Of a DNA stretch of 38,288 nucleotides, positions 6,244 through 13,864 are shown piece after piece. The stretch spans positions 1 to 38,288 of the IMG/VR virus record IMGVR_UViG_3300042543_000416. One strand, written 5' to 3'. The position numbers and the translations under genes are program-made. Below the pieces are notes generated by a model. It was not told the DNA's origin. It saw only the letters and a list, made by a program, of their open reading frames with translations, and searched no databases. Within the stretch, counting starts at the first letter, position 1. Every line of letters begins with the position of its first letter. Origin of the DNA: a virus.

Positions 6244-8257
6244 CCCCCCGCTTCGAGCGCAGGCCGAAGCGCACGCGAGCCCAGCCGACGGGGTTGGCGT
6301 AGTTCCGATGCCGCCCCAAGCTGATCCAATCTTCCAGGGTCCGGCACTGGGATTCTTGGCGGGAGCGGTTTTTCCATGCTTTCCATGCTTGCTCCAGGCC
6401 TTCCCGGACAACCATTTGCCTTGTGCCAACGTACTTTCCTGGAATTGCAGAAACAGACATAGCACGGTATAGTTGTTGCATTTTTATACCGAGAATATCT
6501 ATTGCCTCCTCTCTGGTTATCAGGCCGGGTGTGTCTTCTGCCCGTATCAATGATCGCCCAAAGTTGCCTATGGTTGCTCCTGGTTTCTTTAGGTGCTTTG
6601 CTAGATCATCTCCCAAGGCAAGATGTTCAGCGGGCCACAGCGAATAACAATGGCCTCCCTCAAGTTTTCTCTTGCTTAGCTTGACTCCTAGACCTTCTGC
6701 GCGGGCCGTGATAGTGCCGTGACTGGCCACCCCCCATCGCTCACAACATTCATGAATCGTCAAATCAAGCAAAAGATCTTCTTGTTGATCTATCGGCGCC
6801 TGAGGCGTCAGTGATCGCCCGAAGCCGGCTATGGTTGCCCCCGGTTTCTTGAGATGCTCTGCCAGGTCATCTCCCAGGGCCACATATTCGGCGGGCCAGA
6901 GCACCCGCTGACGGGTTTCCCGGCGAAATTCAACTCCTAACGCCTTGGCGCGGGCCTTGATGGCATTGGGACTGGCCACTGCCCAGCGCTTGCAACATTC
7001 CTTGAAGGTCAGATCGGAATACTTCTCCTCCTGGTGATCCACTGGCACCAGCTCGCCATCCACCACCCGCATCCCTGGGGGGATTCGCAACTCTTTGACA
7101 TGACCGCATTCGTTACAACGATTCCCGGTCATATCGCATGAATAACATTTCTCGCAATACTTGGCGGGCAATATATCGTCCCAAGGATTCTTCCTGCCGC
7201 CACGGCCAACCCCTGGCACACCATCCAGGGACCATAGGTGCATCCTGCGTTCCAGCGGGTGCCCCAGGCCAGGGCGGCGACAATTGCCCGCGTGATCGTG
7301 CAGGTAGCAATCCGGCCACACATTGGACTTCCTGAGGCCCCTGCCCACCATCTGCAACCAGACAACCAGGGAATCGGTGGGGCGCAGGCAGACCACGCAG
7401 CCCAGGTCGGGCAGGTCTAGCCCGGCGACGTACAGATCGGCGCAGACCAGTGCATCGATCGCGTGGGCGCGGGCGGCTGCCAGGGCGTCGCGGCGGTCGT
7501 TGGCGCTGGATTTCCCGTCGACTGCCAGGGCCCGGAATCCATTCCGCCGCCACTCCTCCGCCGTGTCCTTGGCGGCCGGTACACCATCGCAGAATATAAC
7601 CGTGGGGCGCTCCCGTGCGCGATCTGCCCAATGCTCCAGCGCGTTGCCCAGGAGGTAGCGGCCCTCCATGATCTGCCCGCCAACGAGTGAACCGGGCTGT
7701 GGGAATGACCATGCCTTGAGCGGGCTCAGTCTTCCAGCTTCGATTAGATCAATGGTGTCCGATGTGCGGATTAGCGCATCGAACCCACCATGGCGCAGGG
7801 GGCGGCCGTCGAGTCGAATCGGGGTGCCGGAGAGACCCATGACCAGGGGGCGGCCCAGCGCGTCTAGCACGGCCTGATAGGTGGGAGCCGTTGCGCGGTG
7901 GCACTCATCGATGATGACCAGGCCTGGCCGTGGACCCAGCGATCCGAGCCGGGCGGCGGCGGACTGGAGGGACACCAGCTGGCAGCCTGCGCGGGGGTTG
8001 TAAGGCCGATCGGCCCAGATCCAACTGGGCTCAATCCCATCCTCGGCGAGCCGTGCGGCGGTGTCGATCAAGAGTTCCTGCAGGTGAGCGAGGAACCAGA
8101 CGCGGCCACCAGCGGCAATGATCTGCGCCATTCGAGCGGCGGCCATGCGGGTTTTGCCAAATGCTGTCGGTGCCACGATGATCGGCGCACGGGCGCCAGC
8201 GTGAACGGCGGCGTCGAAATCGGCGAGGGCCTGGAGCTGATCCGGGAATAGGGGCAT
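6224..8257 (-). CDS. SF2 DNA helicase with DNA-binding tail
   Basis: A 677-aa helicase. The motor has Walker A APTAFGKT (29-36), DECH (117-120), SGTP (143-146) and motif VI QMVGRGLRKS (302-311). A C4 zinc knuckle follows (C368/C371, C381/C384). Residues about 414-482 and 498-570 are a near-duplicated domain, each with LTxxECCxRWxVAS and ending WPAEY/HxALGDDLAxHLKKPGATI. Residues about 578-631 are a MerR/excisionase-like helix-turn-helix that closely resembles the N-terminus of the small terminase at 19534. It probably unwinds DNA in replication or recombination, directed by the tail domains. The start overlaps the previous stop as TGATG. The UvsW/RecG-like functional class is inference. Confidence 0.9.
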   Translation of the reverse strand: MPLFPDQLQALADFDAAVHAGARAPIIVAPTAFGKTRMAAARMAQIIAAGGRVWFLAHLQELLIDTAARLAEDGIEPSWIWADRPYNPRAGCQLVSLQSAAARLGSLGPRPGLVIIDECHRATAPTYQAVLDALGRPLVMGLSGTPIRLDGRPLRHGGFDALIRTSDTIDLIEAGRLSPLKAWSFPQPGSLVGGQIMEGRYLLGNALEHWADRARERPTVIFCDGVPAAKDTAEEWRRNGFRALAVDGKSSANDRRDALAAARAHAIDALVCADLYVAGLDLPDLGCVVCLRPTDSLVVWLQMVGRGLRKSNVWPDCYLHDHAGNCRRPGLGHPLERRMHLWSLDGVPGVGRGGRKNPWDDILPAKYCEKCYSCDMTGNRCNECGHVKELRIPPGMRVVDGELVPVDHQEEKYSDLTFKECCKRWAVASPNAIKARAKALGVEFRRETRQRVLWPAEYVALGDDLAEHLKKPGATIAGFGRSLTPQAPIDQQEDLLLDLTIHECCERWGVASHGTITARAEGLGVKLSKRKLEGGHCYSLWPAEHLALGDDLAKHLKKPGATIGNFGRSLIRAEDTPGLITREEAIDILGIKMQQLYRAMSVSAIPGKYVGTRQMVVREGLEQAWKAWKNRSRQESQCRTLEDWISLGRHRNYANPVGWARVRFGLRSKRGVAHPSR

Positions 8258-8601
8258 CAGGGGGCCTTGCTGCGGGGCGGTTGGATGTTGAAATCAGGTG
8301 CTAACACCTCATGTGATGTGAACCGACATCCGCAGTTCTTGCACTCCAGGCGGCGGCGGGTATAACCAAGCCTGTCGCGTGATTCCTTACACCAATGGTT
8401 GCGCGATTGGCAATTGGGGCACAGCACTCCCGGCCCTGGTGGTCGCGGCCTAGCCGGCTCGCAGAGGGCATGAGTGTCTGTGAATTCTTGTATCAATGAC
8501 GCGGCCTTCAGTGTTGAGCATTGCAGTGGAATTTGCTGCGATGCCTTGCAGTGACGGCAGACAATCAGCCGTCCCAGGAACACACAATGATCAGCGTCCA
8601 T
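8257..8601 (-). CDS. NrdR-like zinc-ribbon protein
   Basis: A 114-aa protein with two Cys-rich modules. C15/C18 open a first knuckle, perhaps completed by C28 or C47. C61PNC64 and C87KNC90 enclose a segment (CKESRDRLGYTRRRLEC, then GCRFTSHEVL) very similar in layout to the zinc ribbon of the NrdR repressor, but NrdR's ATP-cone is absent. A DNA-binding or transcription role is likely; control of nucleotide metabolism would fit the dcd operon but is speculative. I chose ATG 8599-8601 because it overlaps the stop of the 67-aa gene by 11 nt; a start 24 nt upstream is possible. Confidence 0.75.
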   Translation of the reverse strand: MDADHCVFLGRLIVCRHCKASQQIPLQCSTLKAASLIQEFTDTHALCEPARPRPPGPGVLCPNCQSRNHWCKESRDRLGYTRRRLECKNCGCRFTSHEVLAPDFNIQPPRSKAP

Positions 8602-8794
8602 TGCGTCCCTCCAGCTCGGCGGCAAGGGCGAGGAATTCGGCGCGGATCTCGGGCAGCCCGCGATTCATTCGGGCCGGCAGCACCTGATCCGTAGCAACCC
8701 GCAGGACAGCGGCAGCGAGCGCCAGTGGTTCGTCGTACAGGTCGCTGGTCAGCTCCCTGATCTTCTGAGCAGCGGGTGAGAGAGGTTCAGCCAT
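8591..8794 (-). CDS. Hypothetical 67-aa helical protein
   Basis: Not recognised. It is fully helical in appearance (PAAQKIRELTSDLYDEPLAL..., LPEIRAEFLALAAELEGR). The C-terminal LAAELEG recurs at the end of the neighbouring alpha-CTD-like protein (DPLALAAELEGLADG), which hints at a shared small interaction helix. The start at ATG 8792-8794 overlaps the previous stop as ATGGCTGA; longer readings of this frame run against the alpha-CTD gene and look non-coding. Confidence 0.65.
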   Translation of the reverse strand: MAEPLSPAAQKIRELTSDLYDEPLALAAAVLRVATDQVLPARMNRGLPEIRAEFLALAAELEGRNGR

Positions 8795-9143
8795 CGGCCA
8801 GCCCCTCCAGCTCTGCAGCGAGGGCGAGGGGATCAACCGTCCCCACTGGGGAACGCAGGACGCGGGCCAGGGCGCGGCGCTGTTCGGGCCCATCCCCCAA
8901 GCCCATGTGAGCCAGGAGGAAGGCGGCGCGGGGGGAGAGGGGGCGCAGATCCCCTGCGGTGCTCCAGCGGTAACCACGAATGGCCAAGGCGGCGCCGATC
9001 TCCTGAATCCCCCTGATGCCGATCTGGCGGAAGCGGTGGACCCGCTCGGAGCCCAACTGCAGCAGATCGTCGACATATTCCACCCCGCCACGGCGCAGGG
9101 CGTTGTAGGTCATCGTGGACAATGACAGGCTATCGATCTTCAT
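8787..9143 (-). CDS. RNA polymerase alpha-CTD-like protein
   Basis: A 118-aa protein whose first 56 residues match the C-terminal domain of the RNA polymerase alpha subunit: LSLSTMTYNALRRGGVEYV, then DLLQLGSERVHRFRQIG, then IRGIQEIGAALAIRG. E. coli alpha has the same order of a short helix with Asn 268, a DLV/DLL helix, and a Gly-turn-helix. Asn 14 matches Asn 268, while the position of the DNA-contacting Arg 265 is Met 11, so promoter DNA binding may be altered. Residues 60-118 are a helical extension. It may redirect host polymerase or act as a plain helix-hairpin-helix DNA binder. It overlaps the 43-aa membrane gene by 14 nt. Confidence 0.72.
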   Translation of the reverse strand: MKIDSLSLSTMTYNALRRGGVEYVDDLLQLGSERVHRFRQIGIRGIQEIGAALAIRGYRWSTAGDLRPLSPRAAFLLAHMGLGDGPEQRRALARVLRSPVGTVDPLALAAELEGLADG

Positions 9144-9261
9144 TGTTATCCCGAAAGTAGATTCCTGCTGCTATTCCCGTCAGGAAAAATAAAATCATCA
9201 GTGGCAAAGCGGTGGTTGATCCTGCCAGAATGAAGAACGGCGCTGCAACGGATTGTTTCAT
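9130..9261 (-). CDS. 43-aa membrane peptide
   Basis: A peptide starting MKQSVAAPF, dominated by one long hydrophobic segment (about 6-35, ending GIAAGIYF) and a short charged tail RDNNEDR. It should insert as one or two membrane helices with the polar tail outside the bilayer. The ATG is in ATGA overlap with the stop of the 59-aa gene, which supports it as real despite its size. Function unknown. Confidence 0.6.
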   Translation of the reverse strand: MKQSVAAPFFILAGSTTALPLMILFFLTGIAAGIYFRDNNEDR

Positions 9262-9437
9262 GTGGTTTCCTTGTTCTTGTTTTCCTCGGCGGCCAGCTTG
9301 AGAACCTCTCCAAGGGTTGCCCTGGCCTGAGGCAATGGATCTTTGCATCGACCCATGGAGGCCTCGTAAATGGTCCATTTGCTGATTTCGTTAAAATCAG
9401 TTAGAAGCCGTCTAATCAGTTGATCGCTGATATACAT
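9258..9437 (-). CDS. Hypothetical 59-aa protein
   Basis: Not recognised. It starts MYISDQLIRRLL, is helical, and ends LPQARATLGEVLKLAAEENKNKETT. The last helix resembles the LPEIRAEFLALAAELEG end of the 67-aa protein three genes on. The ATG at 9435-9437 follows the dcd stop by 7 nt and has GAGGG upstream; starting further up would overlap dcd deeply. Confidence 0.6.
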   Translation of the reverse strand: MYISDQLIRRLLTDFNEISKWTIYEASMGRCKDPLPQARATLGEVLKLAAEENKNKETT

Positions 9438-9444
9438 CACACCC

Positions 9445-10053
9445 TCACACCTTCGCAGTGACGACACGCTCGGGCTGCCCCTGGTATTTCCCCTGTCTAT
9501 CCCGATAGGTGGTGTCACAGGGATCGCCCTCGAAAAACAATAGCTGACAAATGCCTTCTTCTGCGTACACCCGGCAATCAGCCCCGGAAGAATTGCTGAA
9601 CTCAAGCGTCAGGTGACCCTCCCAGCCGGCCTCGGCTGGCGTTGCGTTGACAATGATTCCCATGCGTGCATAGGTGCTCTTGCCAAGGCAGATCACAGTG
9701 ATATTTGGTGGCACACGCAACTTCTCCAGCGCCACGCCAAGGCCATAGGTATGACCCGGAAGAATGAAGAATTTCCCATCTTCATCCCGGTTGAGGTCTG
9801 CGGGCTCCAGGTTTCCAGGGTTGAACCGCTTAGGATTCATCACCATCCCTGGCACGTGGCGGAAGATCTGGAATTCCTCTGGTGACAGCCGAAGGTCGTA
9901 GCCGTAGGAGCCGGTGCCGTAGGAGAGTACGCGGCGAGTAGGGTCATTTCTGAAATTATCAGTGATCACCTGGCGCACCAAATGCGGCTCGAATGGGTTG
10001 ATCATCCCCAGGGCGGCTTGCTTCCTGATCCAGTGGTCGTTTTTGAGGCTCAT
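9445..10053 (-). CDS. dcd: dCTP deaminase
   Basis: A 202-aa enzyme that converts dCTP to dUTP, feeding dTTP synthesis during phage replication. Signatures are GSYGYDLRL (48-56), GKSTYARMGIIVNATPA (124-140) and GWEGHLTLEFSN (143-154); Glu 151 sits where the E. coli catalytic Glu 138 lies. The C-terminus (EGICQLLFFEGDP) is the conserved dUTPase-fold strand. No separate dUTPase is in the window, so a bifunctional enzyme is possible but not shown. It is first in the leftward arm, and its C-rich leader has no Shine-Dalgarno. Operator copy 2 lies 30 nt upstream. Confidence 0.95.
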   Translation of the reverse strand: MSLKNDHWIRKQAALGMINPFEPHLVRQVITDNFRNDPTRRVLSYGTGSYGYDLRLSPEEFQIFRHVPGMVMNPKRFNPGNLEPADLNRDEDGKFFILPGHTYGLGVALEKLRVPPNITVICLGKSTYARMGIIVNATPAEAGWEGHLTLEFSNSSGADCRVYAEEGICQLLFFEGDPCDTTYRDRQGKYQGQPERVVTAKV

Positions 10054-10082
10054 GGGCAGGATGGGTCGTTGGACCCGCTGAT

Positions 10083-10110
10083 CCTAGCATCATCCTAGGA
10101 AGGTGCTAGG
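10083..10110. promoter_or_regulatory. 28-bp operator, copy 2
   Basis: CCTAGCA-N4-CCTAGG-N4-TGCTAGG, with CTAG cores starting at 10084, 10095 and 10106 (11-bp steps). It sits in the 80-bp divergent gap between dcd (leftward) and the RHH gene (rightward), so one occupied site could control both. It matches copy 1 (5338-5365) in inverse orientation at 26 of 28 positions. Confidence 0.75.
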
Positions 10111-10133
10111 GTTGGGGTCAGATGGAATGAGCC

Positions 10134-10316
10134 ATGGCCGCCAAGCGCCGAAAATCGCCTCAGATCAATATCTGCCTCCCGCCACGGCTGATTGCCTGGC
10201 TGGACGGCCACCGCGACCCCAACGATCCCAGGCCATCTGGCAGGGGCCACCGGGCGGCGGTGATCATCCGGCTGATCTCTGAGGCCATGGCCCGCGAGCT
10301 CGCAGACCGCGCGTGA
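10134..10316 (+). CDS. Ribbon-helix-helix-type DNA-binding protein
   Basis: A 60-aa basic protein. A basic start (MAAKRRKSP) leads to a strand-like stretch QINICLPPRLIAWLDGHR and a later helix HRAAVIIRLISEAMA, the arrangement of ribbon-helix-helix (Arc/CopG-type) regulators. These bind DNA as dimers on evenly spaced short half-sites. Its own promoter region carries operator copy 2, whose three equally spaced CTAG cores are the type of target such proteins use, so it is the best candidate for the operator's ligand. The last four bases overlap the next start as ATGA. Confidence 0.7.
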   Translation: MAAKRRKSPQINICLPPRLIAWLDGHRDPNDPRPSGRGHRAAVIIRLISEAMARELADRA

Positions 10317-12538
10317 AACACAGCGACACCCTTCAGCGGGCCTCCGGCAGGTGGCCTGAGATTCTGGTCGCTATCGGCGGGATCACGCCGGATCAGCTGT
10401 GCCGCCGAGAGGGCCCCTGCCCGGCCTGCCAGGCGATGTTCGGCGACGCGGGGAACACACGGTTCAAATGGGATGACGACTCAGGGGATGGGGCGTGGCA
10501 CTGCTCCCACTGCGGCGGCAAAGGCGGCAAGAAAGGTGGCGGCAACGGAGTGGACCTGCTCTCGCGTCTGCGGGGGCTGGGGTGGGGGCCCTCGGCGCTG
10601 GCGCCCACCCTGAAGCTGGTGGAGGAGGAGTTCTTCGGGCGCTCGGGTCGGCGGCGGGCAGGGTCGAGGCGATCTGCGGGGCCGCAACCTCCGGCAGGGA
10701 CGCCACCACGGCCGCGGCCACCGTCGGATTGGGTGGCGTTCTGTTGGCTGGAGGCGGCGGATCAACTCGCAGACGGGGAGGGCTTCAACCCGGCTCATGC
10801 CAGGGGGGGCGCCTACGTTCGGCGCTGGCTGAGATGGTGTGAGGGGGCGGATCCCGATCTGGTGGCCGCTGCGGTATTGGAGGGCGACACCCAGGCCGGC
10901 GGGCGAGAGATTCCCGACCTGGAGGAGCCACCACCAGCGGCGAAGCAGACGGCGGGCCCCGCTGGCCCGATGTCGCGGGAGGAGGTTCGACGGCGGCTGG
11001 CGGCGGCGGTGGAGGAGGGGGCGCCCAGGCTGGACCTGGAGGGCCTGCTCCTTGAGCTCGGCGAGCTGGCAGAGATCAGCCCATCGAACCTCAGGGGGCT
11101 CCTGCAGGCGGTCCAACGGGAACACGAGGCCGCACGATCGGTCGAGGCGGAGGAGCAGCGGCTGGTCGTCGCGGCGGATCGGCAGGATGTGGGCCGGGCG
11201 CTCGTGACGCTGGACGGCCTCCTCCCGCCATCCCTGGCAGACGCCATCCGCCTGACGACCCAATACCTGCCAGCGGATGACGCGACCCGTGCGGGGGTGT
11301 TCCTGGCCGCAGCCTCTGGGGTGCTCAGGCTTGGGACGGAATTGGTAGCATCAAGGATTTGCAACTTCAAGGCGCCGCTTAATCTTTACTGCGCACTAGT
11401 TGGCAAGGTTTCCGTCAAGAAAGGCCCGGTATGGAAGGCACTTGCCAAGCATCCATTGGAGCCAATCGTCACGGAACTCAACAGAAGACATGAAACCGCT
11501 ATGGCAGCATGGCGGCAGGAGTGCCAGGGCAAGAAGCCACACGAGCGGGACGACCCACCACGCGCGGTTCGGCTGAGCATCGACGAATACACGGGGGAGA
11601 GCTTGGCGTCTCAGTTCCAAGTACAGGAGCAGGCGGGCGCAGGGATCATCCTCCTCCGTGATGAGATCGCCGGCCTGTTTGGTACGCTGAATAAATACAC
11701 AGGACGCGGCGACGATCAACAACGACTATTGGAAATGTACGAAGGTGGTGGATTTAGTTCCCTCAGAGTTGGTGTAGATGGTGGCGGTAGATTTTTCTCA
11801 AAATGTCACTTTTCTATACTTGGAACAATTCAGCCGGAGGTTCTGCAGTCCCTGGTGGCAGGTGGCGACCCTGGGGGTCTGTGGGCCCGGTTCCTATTCC
11901 TGCCCATGCCCCCTCGGGTGATCGAGCTTCCCGCCACGGAATCAGAAGAGGATGTGCGGGCGGTGCAACTGGCGGCCGAGACACTGGCGGCCACCATGCG
12001 GGCGCTACACCGGCTCCCGCCTATGTCCCTGGCGATGGACCCAGAAGCCAGGAGAATGTTTACGAAATATGAAGTGCGCTGTCAGCGGGACGCGCTGGCC
12101 TCCCCCATCGCCGCGCAGAGCGGGGCCTGGGGGAAGGCGCCCGGGAAAGCACTCCGGATCGCGGGAATCCTCCACCTGTTGCACCGGGTGTCTCCTGATG
12201 GGGATGTCGGCGACCTGGTGTCGAGTCGCACCCTGCAGGCGGCCTGCAACCTGGTCGATCACCTCACAGGATGGGCGCTCGGGATTCACGAGGCTGCAGC
12301 CGGAGGCGAGGCCAGCGATCTGATGGGCCAGATCCACCGCATCGCGCAGGCGGCGGGGCAGGCCATCGCCTGGCGCGATGTGTCCCGGCGGCTGTCGTTA
12401 CGCCAGCGGGCAGAGATCGATTCTGCGGCGGCCCACGTGGCTGTGGCGGCCCTGGCGCGGCTGGGGGTGGGCGAGGTTGGCGAGGGCAGGCGGCCCGGGA
12501 GCTGGACCTACAGGGCGACCGCTGACCTGCCGGGGTGA
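10313..12538 (+). CDS. Zinc-finger primase / DUF3987 helicase
   Basis: A 741-aa replication protein. The N-terminus is a P4-type primase zinc domain (GRWPEILVAIGGI 12-24, CPAC 36-39, CSHC 64-67, GNGVDLL 77-83). A Pro/Arg-rich and helical middle is followed, from about 300, by a DUF3987 ATPase-like domain: VGKVSVKKGPVWKAL (363-377) at the P-loop position, LLRDEIAGLFGTLNKY (447-462) at Walker B, and GTIQPEVLQSLV...GLWARFLF further on. The P-loop lacks the usual GxGK(S/T) form, so ATP use is uncertain. The last 80 residues look like a winged helix. It probably initiates or drives phage DNA synthesis. It starts in ATGA overlap with the RHH gene. Confidence 0.88.
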   Translation: MKHSDTLQRASGRWPEILVAIGGITPDQLCRREGPCPACQAMFGDAGNTRFKWDDDSGDGAWHCSHCGGKGGKKGGGNGVDLLSRLRGLGWGPSALAPTLKLVEEEFFGRSGRRRAGSRRSAGPQPPAGTPPRPRPPSDWVAFCWLEAADQLADGEGFNPAHARGGAYVRRWLRWCEGADPDLVAAAVLEGDTQAGGREIPDLEEPPPAAKQTAGPAGPMSREEVRRRLAAAVEEGAPRLDLEGLLLELGELAEISPSNLRGLLQAVQREHEAARSVEAEEQRLVVAADRQDVGRALVTLDGLLPPSLADAIRLTTQYLPADDATRAGVFLAAASGVLRLGTELVASRICNFKAPLNLYCALVGKVSVKKGPVWKALAKHPLEPIVTELNRRHETAMAAWRQECQGKKPHERDDPPRAVRLSIDEYTGESLASQFQVQEQAGAGIILLRDEIAGLFGTLNKYTGRGDDQQRLLEMYEGGGFSSLRVGVDGGGRFFSKCHFSILGTIQPEVLQSLVAGGDPGGLWARFLFLPMPPRVIELPATESEEDVRAVQLAAETLAATMRALHRLPPMSLAMDPEARRMFTKYEVRCQRDALASPIAAQSGAWGKAPGKALRIAGILHLLHRVSPDGDVGDLVSSRTLQAACNLVDHLTGWALGIHEAAAGGEASDLMGQIHRIAQAAGQAIAWRDVSRRLSLRQRAEIDSAAAHVAVAALARLGVGEVGEGRRPGSWTYRATADLPG

Positions 12539-12540
12539 TG

Positions 12541-12600
12541 TGACGATTTGTTAGCAGGATGCGGGGGTGTGGCCATATGGGTCACGTAGGCGTTACTGTG
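12541..12600 (+). promoter_or_regulatory. Promoter module P1
   Basis: The upstream element TGACGATTTGTTAG begins at 12541, 2 nt after the primase stop. GTCACGTAGGCGT lies at 12581-12593 and the -10-like TACTGT at 12594-12599. The start of the upstream element and the -10 are 53 nt apart, identical to P2, P3 and P4. No canonical -35 lies 17 bp upstream of the -10, so an activator is likely. Confidence 0.65.
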
Positions 12601-12651
12601 TGGTCATCGGGAGGAGAGATCCACCGGTTCCCACCCCACGGAGTTCGCACC

Positions 12652-12933
12652 ATGGCTAAATTCAAAACCACAATCAACTTCTGTGGAGATCGTCGGTTTG
12701 ATGATCCCGTTGAGGCTGTATTGACAGCACAGGATGAGCAGGAGGCCCGAATCAAGGCGTTGCGCCGCTGCTACAGAAATTCAAAGATCTGCACATTCAT
12801 CCCTTACAACTCGCTACCTGGCCAGTCTCCATCCGGCCAATCAGGCTGGGGCTATGAACGCGCTTCGCGCAAGTCTGGAGCTGATCTGGCCTCGGCGACC
12901 TCCATGCTTCGAGTGACAATAGAGCGCCTATAA
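12652..12933 (+). CDS. Hypothetical 93-aa protein
   Basis: Not recognised. It starts MAKFKTTINFCGD with strand-like residues, followed by a helix (AQDEQEARIKALRRCY) and a second half with YNSLPGQSPSGQSGWGYERASRKSG, finishing with a short strand MLRVTIERL. The strand-helix-strand order resembles the other small proteins behind P2 and P4. The start ATG follows CCACCCCACGGA by 10 nt; the same 12-mer precedes the next gene at the same distance. First gene after P1. Confidence 0.6.
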   Translation: MAKFKTTINFCGDRRFDDPVEAVLTAQDEQEARIKALRRCYRNSKICTFIPYNSLPGQSPSGQSGWGYERASRKSGADLASATSMLRVTIERL

Positions 12934-12984
12934 GGCTCCTAGCGATCCCTGCCTTCCACCCCCCCACCCCACGGAATTCACGTC

Positions 12985-13140
12985 ATGTTTTTTGTTCTTG
13001 CCCTCCCTGGTCGCCGTCTTCGCTATGGCGGTTTTATTTGGCGCCATGAGTGGCGCGGTTTTGCCTTTGGATTTCACCGCTTTGGGAATTGCCAAGGGGC
13101 GCTTGTTATCCCCCTCTGGCCACGTCTAGGCGCTGTCTAG
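12985..13140 (+). CDS. 51-aa Arg/Gly/Phe-rich peptide
   Basis: Translation from ATG 12985 gives 51 residues: MFFVLALPGRRLRYGGFIWRHEW, then RGFAFGFHRFGNC and a short hydrophobic end, stop at 13138-13140. It is aromatic and basic, with no known motif. The leader CCACCCCACGGA at 12964-12975 sits exactly as in front of the preceding gene, which is the main support for its being translated. It could be a host-takeover peptide, but nothing in it shows a function. Confidence 0.5.
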   Translation: MFFVLALPGRRLRYGGFIWRHEWRGFAFGFHRFGNCQGALVIPLWPRLGAV

Positions 13141-13181
13141 TTCCCGCCCCCGCCTGTAGCTAATCCCATCGCAATCACACA

Positions 13182-13391
13182 ATGACCCACCAAGTAACAC
13201 AACTCACCCAAGAAGAAGCTGTCAACGCATACGAAACTGACGCTTGGCGCAATTGGACTCCAGAGGTTCGCGCAAGTTTTCAGTTGTATCAAGAGCGCCT
13301 TTGCATGCCAATGAGTGTCTTTAGGGAGTCACTATCTCAAGCACTTGGAAGGCCAGTATCCTTGTTTGAAATGGCGTACTCTACATATTGA
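13182..13391 (+). CDS. Hypothetical 69-aa protein
   Basis: Not recognised. A polar, acidic N-terminus (MTHQVTQLTQEEAVNAYETDAW) is followed by helices (PEVRASFQLYQERLCMP, FRESLSQALGRPVS) and an end LFEMAYSTY. It is lower in GC than its neighbours. It has a C/A-rich leader without a Shine-Dalgarno. Part of the small-gene zone behind P1. Confidence 0.6.
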   Translation: MTHQVTQLTQEEAVNAYETDAWRNWTPEVRASFQLYQERLCMPMSVFRESLSQALGRPVSLFEMAYSTY

Positions 13392-13444
13392 GCACTGGGT
13401 TACCAGGGCCTGAGCATCACATCCACCCCATCTCACGCCACCCC

Positions 13445-13864
13445 ATGTCCACCAACACCACACATTCGCCACCCGTCGACCTATGGCACGAGCTGAGCCT
13501 GGCAAACTCAGCTCTGCTCCGGGCGTCCCGCCACATCGCCGTGGCGATCAGTGATCTTCATCCTGTGTTCCAGGCCACCCTTGTTGATCGTCTGCAGGAA
13601 TCCAGGGAGGCGCTCGCCAGCACTCTCCTCGCCCCGACGATGCTCGGTACTGATTCCTATCTGGTGGCCAGACTCGTTGCGGCGCTCCTGGGGGCGACTG
13701 AAGCCCTCCTGAAGGCAACCAAAATCATCGCTGACGAGGAAGGGTTCAACGGGCACGCGCGGGACGCACTCAGGGCCGTAAGGCGGGCGAACCATGTCGT
13801 CAGGGGCCACCTCCGGGCCAGGGGCCTCCTGCAGGAGAACCCGGGGGGCGATGGCGATGTGTGA
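13445..13864 (+). CDS. Hypothetical 139-aa helical protein
   Basis: Not recognised. Long amphipathic helices (LWHELSLANSALLRASRHIAVAI; LVARLVAALLGATEALLKATKII; ARDALRAVRRANHVVRGHLRARG) suggest a helical bundle. I chose ATG 13445 after the C/A-rich leader; a TTG at 13388 would add 19 unlikely residues. The end overlaps the next gene by 8 or 14 nt depending on the start used there. Confidence 0.6.
   Translation: MSTNTTHSPPVDLWHELSLANSALLRASRHIAVAISDLHPVFQATLVDRLQESREALASTLLAPTMLGTDSYLVARLVAALLGATEALLKATKIIADEEGFNGHARDALRAVRRANHVVRGHLRARGLLQENPGGDGDV

Noticed and set aside
10481-11263. Leftward 260-codon open frame inside the primase gene
   Set aside because: Arg/Pro/Leu-rich shadow opposite a clear zinc-finger primase/DUF3987 protein.
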